64,000 bases of DNA from Bryobacteraceae bacterium (GTDB taxonomy: Bacteria > Acidobacteriota > Terriglobia > Bryobacterales > Bryobacteraceae), in NCBI GenBank assembly GCA_025056455.1, contig JANWVY010000012.1, positions 47,312-111,311 of the forward strand, in the 5' to 3' direction. The position numbers and the translations under genes are program-made. Positions within the stretch are counted from its first letter, which is position 1. Every line of letters begins with the position of its first letter. The notes below the pieces were generated by a model. The model ran no database searches. It saw only the letters and a list, made by a program, of their open reading frames with translations, and was not told the DNA's origin. Shown here piece by piece: positions 16,765-26,408 of this stretch.

Positions 16765-17796
16765 ATGGTCACCATCGCGGTAGACGCCATGGGAGGTGAT
16801 CACGCCCCCAAGGCAGAGGTGGAAGGGGCAATCCACGCCGTCAAAAGCCTGCCAGTTGAGGTCGTGCTCGTGGGCCGGGAAGAGTTGCTGCGAAGCGAGC
16901 TCGAACATTACCGGGGCTGGCAACAAATGCCGATCCGCATCCAGCATGCCAGCGAAGTGATCACGATGGAGGATTCGGCGGCGAAAGCCATGCGGGCCAA
17001 AAAAGACAGCTCCATCCGCGTGGCCACTCGCTTAGTCCGCGACGGCGTCGCGCAAGGCGTGGTTTCGGCAGGCAACACTGGAGCGGTCATGGCGACAGCC
17101 AAAATGGTGCAGGGCATGGTGCGAGGGGTGGAGAGGCCGGCGCTGGCATCTGCTTTCCCAACGCTCAAAGGAACGCCTTCGGTACTCGTGGACGTGGGAG
17201 CCAATGTGGACTGCTCACCCGTCATGCTGGCGCAATTCGCCATTATGGGCGAGATTTATTCCCGTGTGATCTTCCGCGTCAAGCAGCCCCGCGTGGGCCT
17301 GCTCTCCATTGGCGAAGAGGAGCATAAGGGCAACGAACTCACGCGCAATACAACACCGCTGCTCAAAAAGCTCCCCATCAACTTTATTGGCAACGTCGAG
17401 GGCCGGGACCTCTACACGGGATATGCTGACGTCATCGTGTGCGATGGTTTTATCGGCAATGTGGCGCTGAAGGTGAGCGAGGGCATTGTGGAAGTGATCA
17501 AACACATGCTCAAGGAATCCCTCCAGGCCACCATCACGCGCCAGATTGGTTACGTGCTGTCGAGAGCGGCGTTTGCCGATTTTAAAAAGCGTGTCGACTA
17601 CTCCGAATACGGCGGCGCGCCGCTGCTGGGAGTCAAAGGGGTCTGTATTATCTGCCACGGCCGCTCCAACGCGAACGCCATTAAGAATGCAGTTCGAGTG
17701 GCCGCCGAATTCGCCAGCGCGGGAATTAACAAACGGATTGAAGAAGAGCTGGATCGCTCCGCGATGGGGCACGGGGCAGCTGCTTCGGCCAACTGA
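16765..17796 (+). CDS. plsX: Phosphate acyltransferase PlsX
   Basis: The 343-residue protein opens with [12 protein letters not shown] and contains [13 protein letters not shown] and [13 protein letters not shown], all hallmarks of PlsX. The enzyme converts acyl-ACP to acyl-phosphate, the donor for PlsY in phospholipid synthesis, and works peripherally at the inner membrane. It follows rpmF as in many bacteria. The fab genes that often come next are absent: a 435-base gap and then a GGDEF gene follow. Confidence 0.96.
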   Translation: MVTIAVDAMGGDHAPKAEVEGAIHAVKSLPVEVVLVGREELLRSELEHYRGWQQMPIRIQHASEVITMEDSAAKAMRAKKDSSIRVATRLVRDGVAQGVVSAGNTGAVMATAKMVQGMVRGVERPALASAFPTLKGTPSVLVDVGANVDCSPVMLAQFAIMGEIYSRVIFRVKQPRVGLLSIGEEEHKGNELTRNTTPLLKKLPINFIGNVEGRDLYTGYADVIVCDGFIGNVALKVSEGIVEVIKHMLKESLQATITRQIGYVLSRAAFADFKKRVDYSEYGGAPLLGVKGVCIICHGRSNANAIKNAVRVAAEFASAGINKRIEEELDRSAMGHGAAASAN

Positions 17797-18231
17797 GGCA
17801 TCGCTTTGTTCATGGTCCAAAGGGGAGGCGGGGACTGTCTCCCGCCCGAGATCTGCTGCTTCGGTCAGCTTCGGCGCCAGGTTCTTGAAGACCGGTAGCG
17901 GGCGAAACAGGCTGCACTGCCCGCCAGCTGGCCCAGGACGCCCGTACCAGGCCCCTTAGTACAACCGTGTCAAAGACTACCTACTTAGTACAGGCGTCTC
18001 TCCCGCTGGGCTGGCCCGTTGCGTAGTCTCAAGGCTAGACCAGCTGAGTCCCACTCCCTCGGGACTTGGCGCTTTCGCTCGAGCGATTGCAGCAAGCGCC
18101 GCGCAGACGGCAACCTGTGCGGCGCTCCCGGCTCACTGCGGACCTTTGCTTGCCCCAAGCAGGCCGCCGAGACCGCCGGAAACCTTACAATCCCTCATTC
18201 CCGGTTCGCTTGAGCCGAAAAGGAAAGTGGG
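17797..18231. other. Intergenic region without a recognised gene
   Basis: This gap of 435 bases separates plsX and the GGDEF gene. Short frames in it show no recognisable protein pattern. It holds a G/C-rich hairpin just after plsX (GGCGGG at 17827-17832 pairing with CCCGCC at 17841-17846, no T-run) and a stronger hairpin at 18095-18126, listed separately. The downstream promoter should be here, but no convincing -35/-10 pair was found. Confidence 0.5.
18095..18126. repeat. Hairpin-forming inverted repeat upstream of GGDEF gene
   Basis: AGCGCCGC at 18095-18102 pairs perfectly with GCGGCGCT at 18119-18126. After a single-base mismatch on each side, CAG (18104-18106) pairs with CTG (18115-18117), closing an eight-base loop. 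It lies about 105 bases before the GGDEF start. It has no T tail, so it is more likely a 5' UTR structure or processing site than a terminator. Confidence 0.4.
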
Positions 18232-19239
18232 ATGATCTCGCTGCTTCGCGTCGCAGGCTTAGATGAGCTGCTCGAGGAGACCATCAAGGGATACGCGGCG
18301 ATCGTAGGCTTCGTGCGGGACCACTGCCTTCGCGCCTGCCCCCCGGTTGCCAGCCACTACGCGGCCAGCCTCGAGCATCTGCGGACCCAACTGGGCCCTG
18401 GCGTTACCCGAGAACAGCTGCGAGCCATTCGACAAAATCTGGAAAAGCAGATCCGCCAGTTTGGCGACCATGCCTTTCGCGAGTTTCATTCCCGAGAAGA
18501 GGAACTGCGTGAACTGGCGCGGCTCGTAGCGAAGGCCACCGAACTGCTCGTGACCCGGACCGGTCAGGCATCCAGCGAGTGGACCAGCTTGGCGAATCAA
18601 CTCGAAACGCTCGCCTTGACCAATGACCTCGATCTTCTCCGGCAGAAACTGCGAGCTCACGTTGCCGAAATCCGTCAGTCCATCGAGCGGATGGCGCTTC
18701 AGGATTCTACCGTCATCCAGGAATTGCAATCCGAGCTTGCCGCCCTCCGACAGCGGCTCGAAGTGGCCCAGCGCAGCGCCTCGTTCGACCCTCTGACGCA
18801 TCTGCCCAATCATCAGGAACTCGAGCGTCAGTTTGAAAGCTGGCGAAGCGCCCACAAGCCGTTTTCCCTCGTCGCCTTCGATATCAACCGCCTCAAAGCG
18901 ATTAATGATCGCTATTCACCGGCCGGCGGCGATCACGTATTGCGCGAGTTCGCCCACCGCCTCCGCTCCGCCTTGCGCTACACCGACTTTGCTTGCCGCT
19001 TAGAAAACGACGAATTTGCCGTCTTGATGGATGGCCCCTTCCGGGACGCCATCGTGCGTTCCGGACAGCTGGCGGATAAGCTGTGCGGCCGCTACACCCT
19101 GCGCGTCGGTGGCGAAGAGATCCGGGTTGATGTCAGCGCCGCTGTCGGCCTTGCCGAATACCGCAGCGGTCAAACACTTCATCAGGTGATCCAACGCGCC
19201 CGAACCGCTATCGCTGCCCAGAAGCAGGCTAGCCCCTAG
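18232..19239 (+). CDS. GGDEF-domain protein with degenerate active-site motif (ENDEF)
   Basis: The first 180 of 335 residues are helical and charged, resembling a sensory or coiled-coil region. A GGDEF domain follows: DPLTHLPN near residue 185, FDINRLKAINDRYSPAGGDHVL near residue 220, and the signature position reading CRLENDEFAVL near residue 258. Both glycines of the GG(D/E)EF loop are replaced by Glu-Asn. Because these glycines contact GTP, diguanylate cyclase activity is doubtful. The protein may instead bind a nucleotide or a partner. No signal peptide is seen. No linked phosphodiesterase was found. Confidence 0.85.
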   Translation: MISLLRVAGLDELLEETIKGYAAIVGFVRDHCLRACPPVASHYAASLEHLRTQLGPGVTREQLRAIRQNLEKQIRQFGDHAFREFHSREEELRELARLVAKATELLVTRTGQASSEWTSLANQLETLALTNDLDLLRQKLRAHVAEIRQSIERMALQDSTVIQELQSELAALRQRLEVAQRSASFDPLTHLPNHQELERQFESWRSAHKPFSLVAFDINRLKAINDRYSPAGGDHVLREFAHRLRSALRYTDFACRLENDEFAVLMDGPFRDAIVRSGQLADKLCGRYTLRVGGEEIRVDVSAAVGLAEYRSGQTLHQVIQRARTAIAAQKQASP

Positions 19240-19365
19240 AATCCCCGTTCCCTCGGGCTCGGAATCGACCCCACATCCTCCTCCCACATCGCAAAACCCA
19301 CTCCCCCCGTTTCCAGAATCGGTAATCTCCTACCAAAAGCCGAATTACAACAATTTTGATCAAGT

Positions 19366-19393
19366 TTGTTCAGTATTGAAAATAAAGGATACT
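19366..19393 (+). promoter_or_regulatory. Putative sigma-70 promoter of the large TonB receptor
   Basis: TTGTTC (19366-19371) and GATACT (19388-19393) are separated by 16 bases within the most A/T-rich stretch of this gap, about 110 bases before the receptor ATG. The match to consensus is moderate. No operator is evident. Confidence 0.35.
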
Positions 19394-19506
19394 CTGAAAC
19401 TTTTTGGTTGTGGCCCCTGTCGTGCAACATCCCAGCCAGGTAAAAGCTAGACTGGTCGATGGATCCACGAATTGTTTGTTTTCGGAGTTCAAAAAAAGGA
19501 GTGATT

Positions 19507-22500
19507 ATGCAGCGCACTTTGATGTTGGTTGTGGTCTTGCTGAGCCTGGTCACCGTAAGTTCAGCACAAACCATTACCGCGTCGATTACGGGTCTTGTCA
19601 CCGATCCTTCCGGGGCCGTGATCCCGAAGGCAAGGGTCGTAGCAACCAACATTGGCACGAACGTGAACTTCGAAACCGTCACAAATGATGGCGGTGTGTA
19701 TACCTTTCCGTTTCTTCCTCTCGGCAGCTACAGTGTATCGGTAGAGATCAGCGGATTTAAGAAGTCCGTTTTGGGTCCCTTCAAACTAGAGGTCAACCAG
19801 ATTGCCCGCGTGGACGTTAAGCTCGAGCTCGGCGACACGACGCAAACGGTAGAGATTAAGGATGTTGCGCCAATTCTGCAAACCGAGTCCACGCAAACCG
19901 GGGACTCGCTGGGAGCAGAAAAGCTGACCGCCCTTCCGCTCAATGGCCGGAATTTCGTGCGGCTGACACTGCTCATTCCCGGGGCTGTGAGCCCGAATCC
20001 CGAGGGGATGAACAACCGCTTCGGGGCGCGCCCCTATGTCAACGGCAACCGTGAGCAAACCAACAACTTCATGCTGGACGGCGTGGACATCAACGACTCG
20101 ATTGACAACCGTGTCGGCTACTCCCCGAATGTCGATGCTCTCGAAGAGGTTCGCGTGCTTACTGGAAATGCAGCGGCCGAATTCGGCAACGCCGGCGGCG
20201 CCGCGGTCTTACTTCAGCTCAAGAGCGGCACCAACGAGTTCCGTGGCAACGTGTTTTGGTTTTTAAGAAATAACATCCTGGACGCCAACGGTTTCTTCCG
20301 CAACCGCAACCTTTCGACAGCGACGCGCACGGGTTTCCGACGCAATATTTTCGGCGGCACGCTAGGAGGTCCAATTCAGCGCAACAGGACCTTCTTCTTT
20401 ATGGACTATGAAGGAACCCGGCAGAGCGCCGACGGGCCCGCAACGGCGAGTGTCGCGCCGCAGGCATGGCGTAACGGCGACTTGAGCCAGTTTCCGAATG
20501 TCATTGTGGATCCTACCAACGGACAACCTTTTCCCAACAAGCAAATCCCGCAGTCGCGTTTCAGCCCCGTGGCCCGTTTCCTCTTCTCCAACCCGAACCT
20601 CTACCCACTTCCGAACCAGCCGGGTGTCGGACCTTTGGGGATTACCGGCAACTATGCTTCAGCTAGCGCCTCGCGTCTGAGCAACCACCAGGGCGACATC
20701 AAAATTGACCACCGTCTCTCCGACAAAGACAACCTTATGGGGCGCTGGTCGATGGGCGCTTATGAGACCTTGGGCAGCCGGGCAGCCTTGCCGGTCTTTA
20801 TGACCTCAGGACAAGAGGGGCCGACTCAATCGGCGGTCATTAACTGGAACCGGACCATTTCACCCGCTATCGTGAACGAAGCGCGTGTGGCTTACTCGCG
20901 CGTTGTCATCCGCGACAACACCATTGATTGGAGCGGCCAGCTGGGTCTTGATGGCAATCAAAAGTTTGGCATCCCCGGGGGTCAGCCGATTCCAGGCTTG
21001 AGCAGCATCACCCTGGGCAGTGGCCTGTCCAACATTGGCGCGGCGGCAACGCTCTCCAACACCGCGGACAACAAATTTATCTATTACGACAACCTCACCT
21101 GGCAAAAGGGCAAACATGTGCTCAAAATGGGCGCCCAGTTCATGCGCTACCAGCAGAACCGCTACTATGCAGGGAACAACGGGGCGCTGGGACTGTTCCG
21201 CTACAACGGCACCTACACAGGGCTTGATTTCGCAGACTTCCTCATCGATGCCCTAAACTCCAAGGGTCGCGGCGCGGCCACCGGCACCTGGGGCCACCGC
21301 TTCTGGCGCTCGGCGCTGTTCTTCCAGGACGACTTCAAAGTCAGCACCAACTTCACCTTGAATCTGGGCTTGCGCTGGGAGTACATGCAACCCATCTATG
21401 AAGTAGCCGACCGTCAGATTAACGTGAATACCTTTACCGGCCAATTGATCCGGCCGGGATCTGGCGAGTTTGGGCGCGCCCTCTACAAGGGTTATCCCTG
21501 GCAGTTCATGCCCCGGATCGGGTTTGCCTGGGTCCCGGGTATCTTGAACAACAAGTTTGTCATCCGTGCCGGTTACGCTTATCAGAGCTTCATGGAGGGC
21601 ACGGGCGCCAACCTGCGCTTGCCGCTCAATCCGCCGCATTTTGTTGAAACCGACTTTACCTATGACCCGCGCACGCCCGGATCCATTCGTACCGGTTTTG
21701 CCGATGTCGTCACCCAGAACATTACCTTGGACATGCCGCGCCCGGCGGGGGTGATCACGCCGCAGCTCCAGGGGCGCGCCTGGGATCTCAATCTACGCCC
21801 GCAAACCACTTCACAGATGAACTTCACTCTGGAGTACCAGCTGGACAACGCAACGTCGGTCTCGGCGGGATATGTCGGGCAGAAGGGGACACACTTGGTA
21901 GCGCCCGTTGAAGCCAACCAGCCCCTTCCGGGTACGGGTCCTTTCGCCACGTGGCCGAACCTGAACCTGCGCCGGCCCTTGATTAATGTTCTGCCAAATC
22001 TCGGCAACATTGCCCGCACCGAATCTTCAGCGACCATGGATTATCATTCGCTTCAGCTCACAGGGCGCCGCAAGTTCTCCTCCGGCTTTGAATTCATCGC
22101 CGCCTACACCTTTGGTAAAACGCTCACCGACAACCTCGGCTACTACGGCTCAGCCTTTGCTTCCGGAGAGGGGGCCTACTGGCAGAACGCCTATGACCGC
22201 CGTTCCAACCGGGGTCCGGCGTTTTTTGACGTGCGCCACAACTTTACCATCGGCGGCAACTACGACTTGCCCTTTGGCCGGGGCAAGCGTTTTGGCTCGG
22301 ATGTACCCCGCGCCGTGGATTTTCTGCTAGGCGGCTGGAGCCTCAACTACAACCTCGCCGCACGGACCGGATTGCCTCTGACGGTCCGCGCCAACGACCG
22401 TACCGGTCAAGCCGTGCGCGGAAACGTTCGCGCCAACCGCTACCGTCCGCTGCAGATCAATAAAGCCGCGCGTAACGTGGACAACTGGTTTGGGTTAGGC

Positions 22501-22827
22501 CCGGACCGGGCAACCTTGTTCTGTCCAGCGGGAGTGGATGACGGCCGCTGCGCCTACGGTCAGCCCGCCGACGGGCAGTTCGGCACCTCGGGAATTGGCA
22601 CGGAGCGAGGACCGGGATTTTTCAACACCGATCTGGCGATCGGCAAGAGATTCTCGGTGAGCGAGAAGAATTACTTCGAATTCCGCGCCGAAATGTTTAA
22701 CGCGTTCAACAACGTAAGTTGGGCGCCGCCATTTCTGAACATCAACAGTCCGGCAACCTTCGGCGCGATCACTGCGCAGGTGAATGCGCCACGAAACATC
22801 CAGTTCGGCCTGAAATACTACTTCTAA
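19507..22827 (+). CDS. Oar-like TonB-dependent receptor with carboxypeptidase-regulatory domain
   Basis: The ATG at 19507 was chosen because AAGGAG stands about six bases upstream and a signal peptide follows at once (MQRTLMLVVVLLSLVTVSSA); the frame itself is open from 19459. The 1106 residues contain an N-terminal CarboxypepD_reg domain (GLVTDPSGAVIPKARVV), a plug domain (LPLNGRNFVRLTLLIPGA, NNFMLDGVDINDS) and a large outer-membrane barrel ending in QFGLKYYF. The type is typical of acidobacterial Oar-like transporters, which are thought to take up oligosaccharides or peptides. A strong terminator follows 33 bases downstream, so it is probably monocistronic. Confidence 0.9.
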   Translation: MQRTLMLVVVLLSLVTVSSAQTITASITGLVTDPSGAVIPKARVVATNIGTNVNFETVTNDGGVYTFPFLPLGSYSVSVEISGFKKSVLGPFKLEVNQIARVDVKLELGDTTQTVEIKDVAPILQTESTQTGDSLGAEKLTALPLNGRNFVRLTLLIPGAVSPNPEGMNNRFGARPYVNGNREQTNNFMLDGVDINDSIDNRVGYSPNVDALEEVRVLTGNAAAEFGNAGGAAVLLQLKSGTNEFRGNVFWFLRNNILDANGFFRNRNLSTATRTGFRRNIFGGTLGGPIQRNRTFFFMDYEGTRQSADGPATASVAPQAWRNGDLSQFPNVIVDPTNGQPFPNKQIPQSRFSPVARFLFSNPNLYPLPNQPGVGPLGITGNYASASASRLSNHQGDIKIDHRLSDKDNLMGRWSMGAYETLGSRAALPVFMTSGQEGPTQSAVINWNRTISPAIVNEARVAYSRVVIRDNTIDWSGQLGLDGNQKFGIPGGQPIPGLSSITLGSGLSNIGAAATLSNTADNKFIYYDNLTWQKGKHVLKMGAQFMRYQQNRYYAGNNGALGLFRYNGTYTGLDFADFLIDALNSKGRGAATGTWGHRFWRSALFFQDDFKVSTNFTLNLGLRWEYMQPIYEVADRQINVNTFTGQLIRPGSGEFGRALYKGYPWQFMPRIGFAWVPGILNNKFVIRAGYAYQSFMEGTGANLRLPLNPPHFVETDFTYDPRTPGSIRTGFADVVTQNITLDMPRPAGVITPQLQGRAWDLNLRPQTTSQMNFTLEYQLDNATSVSAGYVGQKGTHLVAPVEANQPLPGTGPFATWPNLNLRRPLINVLPNLGNIARTESSATMDYHSLQLTGRRKFSSGFEFIAAYTFGKTLTDNLGYYGSAFASGEGAYWQNAYDRRSNRGPAFFDVRHNFTIGGNYDLPFGRGKRFGSDVPRAVDFLLGGWSLNYNLAARTGLPLTVRANDRTGQAVRGNVRANRYRPLQINKAARNVDNWFGLGPDRATLFCPAGVDDGRCAYGQPADGQFGTSGIGTERGPGFFNTDLAIGKRFSVSEKNYFEFRAEMFNAFNNVSWAPPFLNINSPATFGAITAQVNAPRNIQFGLKYYF

Positions 22828-22860
22828 GACGTTTGTCCAGAGCGTCAAAATGAGCACTGC

Positions 22861-22898
22861 CGGCTGGGAACGAAACGTTCCCAGCCGTTTCTTTCTCT
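22861..22898 (+). terminator. Intrinsic terminator after the TonB receptor
   Basis: A perfect 12-base-pair stem (22861-22872 with 22876-22887, CGGCTGGGAACG and its complement) closes a three-base AAA loop and is followed by a T-rich tail TTTCTTTCT. It begins 33 bases after the receptor stop codon. No T-run is present on the other strand, so it acts mainly on the plus strand. Confidence 0.85.
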
Positions 22899-23097
22899 AG
22901 GCTTTCCGCCACCCCACCCGCCAAAAGCTCCCTCGGCAAAGCTCCCTCGGCTTTAAGCAAACCGCTTTTCCAGGGGCTGATTCAGCGAGCCTCGAGGCGA
23001 ACTCAAGCCAGACGCGTTTGTCCCTGGCTATTCCTTGCTTCCTGCCCCAGGCTGGAGCGGCCCGTCGGGGCTTGCCGCCGGCCAAGATTCGATACAG

Positions 23098-24705
23098 TTA
23101 GACGCCCCAACAATAGTCCTCGACTACCTTTTCGAGCGTATCGTCTTTCTCCATCAGCCGCATGAGTTCAAGCCGGATGGCATCCACCAGCGCATGCCAG
23201 CTAGCATCGATGATGTTGTCCGAAACGCCCACCGTGGCCCAACTTCTGCGATGATCCGACCATTCCACCAGAACACGCACCTTTTCCGCAGTTCCCTTCT
23301 TGGTATCAAGGACGCGCACCTTGTAGTCAACGAGGCGCACGTTGGAGATTGCCGGGTATCGCTGTGAAAGACACTGACGCAAGCACAGATCCAAGGCATT
23401 CATCGGCCCGTGGCCCGACGCCGTCGCGGAGTGAATGCCATCCTGAGTCTTCAACGTCACGGTGGCGACGGTTTGCGAGTCTTTGTTGGCGTGCCGCGTC
23501 GTGACTTCGTAGCTAATCACTTCGAATAACTGGAGACCAGGATGGAGGGCTTCGCGCACCAGAAGTTCGAACGTGCCCTCGGCAGCCTCGAGTTCATAGC
23601 CCTGGAACTCCATGTGCTTGATTCGATCCAGCAGTTCGCGATGGGACTTTTCGTCGAGCCGGTCGACCAAGCCATGCTGTTTCAATTTATAGAGGATATT
23701 GCTGCGGCCGCTCAGATCGCTGAGGAGCACGCGCTGGCGGTTGCCCACGAGTTCTGGCCGGATGTGTTCGTAAGTGGAGGAGTCCTTTAGGACTGCGCTT
23801 ACATGGACCCCGCCTTTGTGAGCGAAGGCGCTCCGGCCGACATAAGGCTGATCGTTGCGCACGGAAAGGTTGGCAAGCTCGGCAATGAAACGCGCCACTG
23901 AGGTTAGCTGCGCGAGTTTTTCTGGACCGATGGTGGTATGGCCCAGCTTTAACTCCAAATTCGCGAGCACGGAGACAAGATTCGCGTTTCCGCAGCGCTC
24001 CCCGTAGCCGTTGAAACAGCCCTGAACATGCGTGCATCCCGCTTCCACAGCCGCCAGGGTGTTCGCGACCGCGACATCCGCGTCATTATGACAATGGATG
24101 CCAAGCACGCCATCAAAGCGTTTTCGGACTTCCGCAATCACCTCGACAAGGCGGTGCGGTAGGGTTCCGCCATTGGTGTCGCACAAGCAAAGCACGTCCG
24201 CTCCGGCTTGTTTTGCGGCTTCGAGGGTGCGCAGCGCGTAGCTCGGGTTGGCCTGGTAGCCGTCAAAGAAGTGCTCGGCGTCATAAACGACTTCTCTGCC
24301 GTGATCTTTGAGGTACTTTACCGTTTCCCCAATCAACAGCAGGTTTTCCTCCTCACTAATGCCGAGCGCGCGGTGCACGTGCAAATCCCAACTTTTGCCG
24401 AAAATCGAGCACACTGGCGTGGAGGCTTCGAGCAAATTGCGCACGTTCTGGTCTTGATGAACACGGTTTCTGGCAAACCGGGTGGATCCGAAGGCCGTCA
24501 GCTTGGCGTGCTTAAGACGGAGCTCGCGGGCCCGGGCAAAGAACTCCTTATCACGGGGATTCGACCCAGGCCAGCCACCTTCAATATAGTCAATGCCCAG
24601 CTCGTCGAGCTTCTGTGCAATGACCAGTTTGTCCTCCACGGAGAATGAGACGGCTTCGCCTTGAGTGCCATCCCGAAGCGTGGTGTCGAAGGTGAAAATT
24701 TTCAT
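23098..24705 (-). CDS. cimA: (R)-citramalate synthase
   Basis: The 535-residue protein belongs to the HMG-CoA-lyase-like family with a LeuA-type C-terminal dimerisation domain. It has DTTLRDGTQGE at residues 8-18, the metal site in GIHCHNDADVAVAN, and FNGYGERCGNANL. The length and early pattern (SFSVEDKLVIAQKLDELGIDYIEGGWPGSNP) match CimA rather than LeuA. It condenses pyruvate and acetyl-CoA to citramalate, the threonine-independent entry to isoleucine. It is the last gene of the ilvBNC operon, 38 bases after ilvC, which supports an isoleucine role. Confidence 0.88.
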   Translation of the reverse strand: MKIFTFDTTLRDGTQGEAVSFSVEDKLVIAQKLDELGIDYIEGGWPGSNPRDKEFFARARELRLKHAKLTAFGSTRFARNRVHQDQNVRNLLEASTPVCSIFGKSWDLHVHRALGISEEENLLLIGETVKYLKDHGREVVYDAEHFFDGYQANPSYALRTLEAAKQAGADVLCLCDTNGGTLPHRLVEVIAEVRKRFDGVLGIHCHNDADVAVANTLAAVEAGCTHVQGCFNGYGERCGNANLVSVLANLELKLGHTTIGPEKLAQLTSVARFIAELANLSVRNDQPYVGRSAFAHKGGVHVSAVLKDSSTYEHIRPELVGNRQRVLLSDLSGRSNILYKLKQHGLVDRLDEKSHRELLDRIKHMEFQGYELEAAEGTFELLVREALHPGLQLFEVISYEVTTRHANKDSQTVATVTLKTQDGIHSATASGHGPMNALDLCLRQCLSQRYPAISNVRLVDYKVRVLDTKKGTAEKVRVLVEWSDHRRSWATVGVSDNIIDASWHALVDAIRLELMRLMEKDDTLEKVVEDYCWGV

Positions 24706-24743
24706 CGAAGGCTCCTCTTCTGGCAGGCTTGATGAACAGACCC

Positions 24744-25763
24744 TTAGGCCTGCGGCACGCCTACCTCCTTTTTCCGCTTCAAGAAGGTCATCATCTCTCG
24801 CAGAGGCGCCCCGGTCTTCTCAATCAACAGATCGGCCCCCTGCTTCCGCATGGCGAGAAACTTGCTCCTTCCGGTGCGGTTTTCCTCCATCCACTCGCGG
24901 GCAAACTCCCCGGATTGGATTTCGGCAAGAATCTTTCTCATTTCGGCGCGGGTTTGTTCGGTGATGATGCGGGGGCCGCGTGTGTAGTCGCCATACTCGG
25001 CCGTATCCGAAACAGAGTAGCGCATGTAGCTGAGCCCCCCTTCGTAGATCAAATCGACAATCAGCTTTAGTTCGTGGAGACATTCGAAGTAGGCGATTTC
25101 CGGAGCGTAGCCTGCCTCCACGAGGGTTTCAAACCCAGCGTTGATCAGAGCGCTCACCCCGCCGCACAGCACCGTCTGCTCGCCAAAAAGGTCGCTCTCG
25201 GTCTCTTCCTTAAATGTGGTTTCAATGACGCCCGCTTTCAAGCAACCAAGCGCCAGAGCATAAGCCAGGGATTTCTCAAGCGCCCGTCCCGAGGCGTTCT
25301 GGTGTACGGCCACCAGCGCGGGTACGCCTACGCCTTCAGTGAACAGCTCCCGCACGCGGTGACCGGGAGCTTTGGGCGCCACCATGGTGACATCAACCTC
25401 TTTGGGAGGCGTTATGAAACCAAAGTGGATATTGAAGCCGTGCGCAAACATCAAGGTTTTACCCGGCGTCATATGAGGCGCAATTTCGCTTTGATAAAGA
25501 TCGGCCTGAATATGATCCGACACTAGGATCATGATCATGGTGGCCTCTCGGGCTGCCTCGGCGACGCTTAAAACACGCAGCCCAGCAGCCTCAGCCCTGG
25601 CCCGGCTCTTGCTTCCTGGGTACAAACCGACGACTACCTTCACGCCGGAATCCCGAAGGTTCAAGGCGTGAGCATGCCCCTGGCTTCCGTAGCCGACAAT
25701 GGCCACCGTCTCGGTGGCCAGCACGCTTAGGTTTCCGTCTTTTTCATAGTAGCGGTTAGGCAT
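24744..25763 (-). CDS. ilvC: Ketol-acid reductoisomerase (class I)
   Basis: The 339-residue class I enzyme has the NADPH-binding [17 protein letters not shown] near residue 25, then [13 protein letters not shown] and the knotted C-terminal domain ([31 protein letters not shown]) with acidic metal ligands. It converts acetolactate and acetohydroxybutyrate to the dihydroxy acids of valine and isoleucine synthesis. It overlaps ilvN by eight bases and precedes cimA. Confidence 0.97.
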   Translation of the reverse strand: MPNRYYEKDGNLSVLATETVAIVGYGSQGHAHALNLRDSGVKVVVGLYPGSKSRARAEAAGLRVLSVAEAAREATMIMILVSDHIQADLYQSEIAPHMTPGKTLMFAHGFNIHFGFITPPKEVDVTMVAPKAPGHRVRELFTEGVGVPALVAVHQNASGRALEKSLAYALALGCLKAGVIETTFKEETESDLFGEQTVLCGGVSALINAGFETLVEAGYAPEIAYFECLHELKLIVDLIYEGGLSYMRYSVSDTAEYGDYTRGPRIITEQTRAEMRKILAEIQSGEFAREWMEENRTGRSKFLAMRKQGADLLIEKTGAPLREMMTFLKRKKEVGVPQA

Positions 25764-26313
25764 TCACAACTCCGTTCCTGTCTTTATTCTCAGCTGCCTC
25801 CACGGTGCGAGGAATGGGCGGCGAAAGGCGGAGTTTCTTCGATTCGAGCGACACGGCAACCAGTCCCGAGCGCGTCACTTCAATCTCTCCATAACTCCGC
25901 ATGACGTCGATAAACTCATCCATCTTCTCGGTTTCTCCTGTGGCTTCAATGGCAAAGCCCTCCAGCGAGGAATCGACCACACGTCCGCCGAAAATCTCCG
26001 CCTCTTTGAGAATCGCCGTTCGGGCCTCCATCGGAGCACGAACACGCAAAAGCACCAGCTCGCGCGCCACCGCGGGCGCCTCGGTCAGATCCGCGGCCTG
26101 CAAGACGTTGATCAACCGGTTCATCTGCTTGATGAGTTGACGGCGCAAATGGGGCTCAACGTCCACAGCGATGGTCATCCGCGACAGCGTGGGATCCAGG
26201 GTCCGCGCCACGGTCAGGCTCTCGATGTTGTAGCCGCGCGCGCTGAGCAGTCCTGTGACGCGCATGAGTGCGCCCGGTTTGTTTTCCAACAAAATCGAAA
26301 TCACTTGGATCAT
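25756..26313 (-). CDS. ilvN: Acetolactate synthase small (regulatory) subunit
   Basis: This 185-residue protein has an N-terminal ACT domain ([29 protein letters not shown]) and the second IlvN/IlvH domain ([30 protein letters not shown]). It binds valine and confers feedback control on the IlvB catalytic subunit. It follows ilvB by 95 bases and overlaps ilvC. Confidence 0.96.
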   Translation of the reverse strand: MIQVISILLENKPGALMRVTGLLSARGYNIESLTVARTLDPTLSRMTIAVDVEPHLRRQLIKQMNRLINVLQAADLTEAPAVARELVLLRVRAPMEARTAILKEAEIFGGRVVDSSLEGFAIEATGETEKMDEFIDVMRSYGEIEVTRSGLVAVSLESKKLRLSPPIPRTVEAAENKDRNGVVNA

Positions 26314-26408
26314 AAAAATTTCCGTTCTCTCTGGAATTTGCCGCGAGCGCGGAAGGGCCCTTGGTCATTTCGCCTGCTGGCGGCACAGTGAACCCCAGGC
26401 GCCCCCCC

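Noticed and set aside
18019..18213. Small protein gene between plsX and the GGDEF gene
   Set aside because: The composition is arginine/serine-rich as in random GC-rich frames, with no ribosome binding site and no family pattern.
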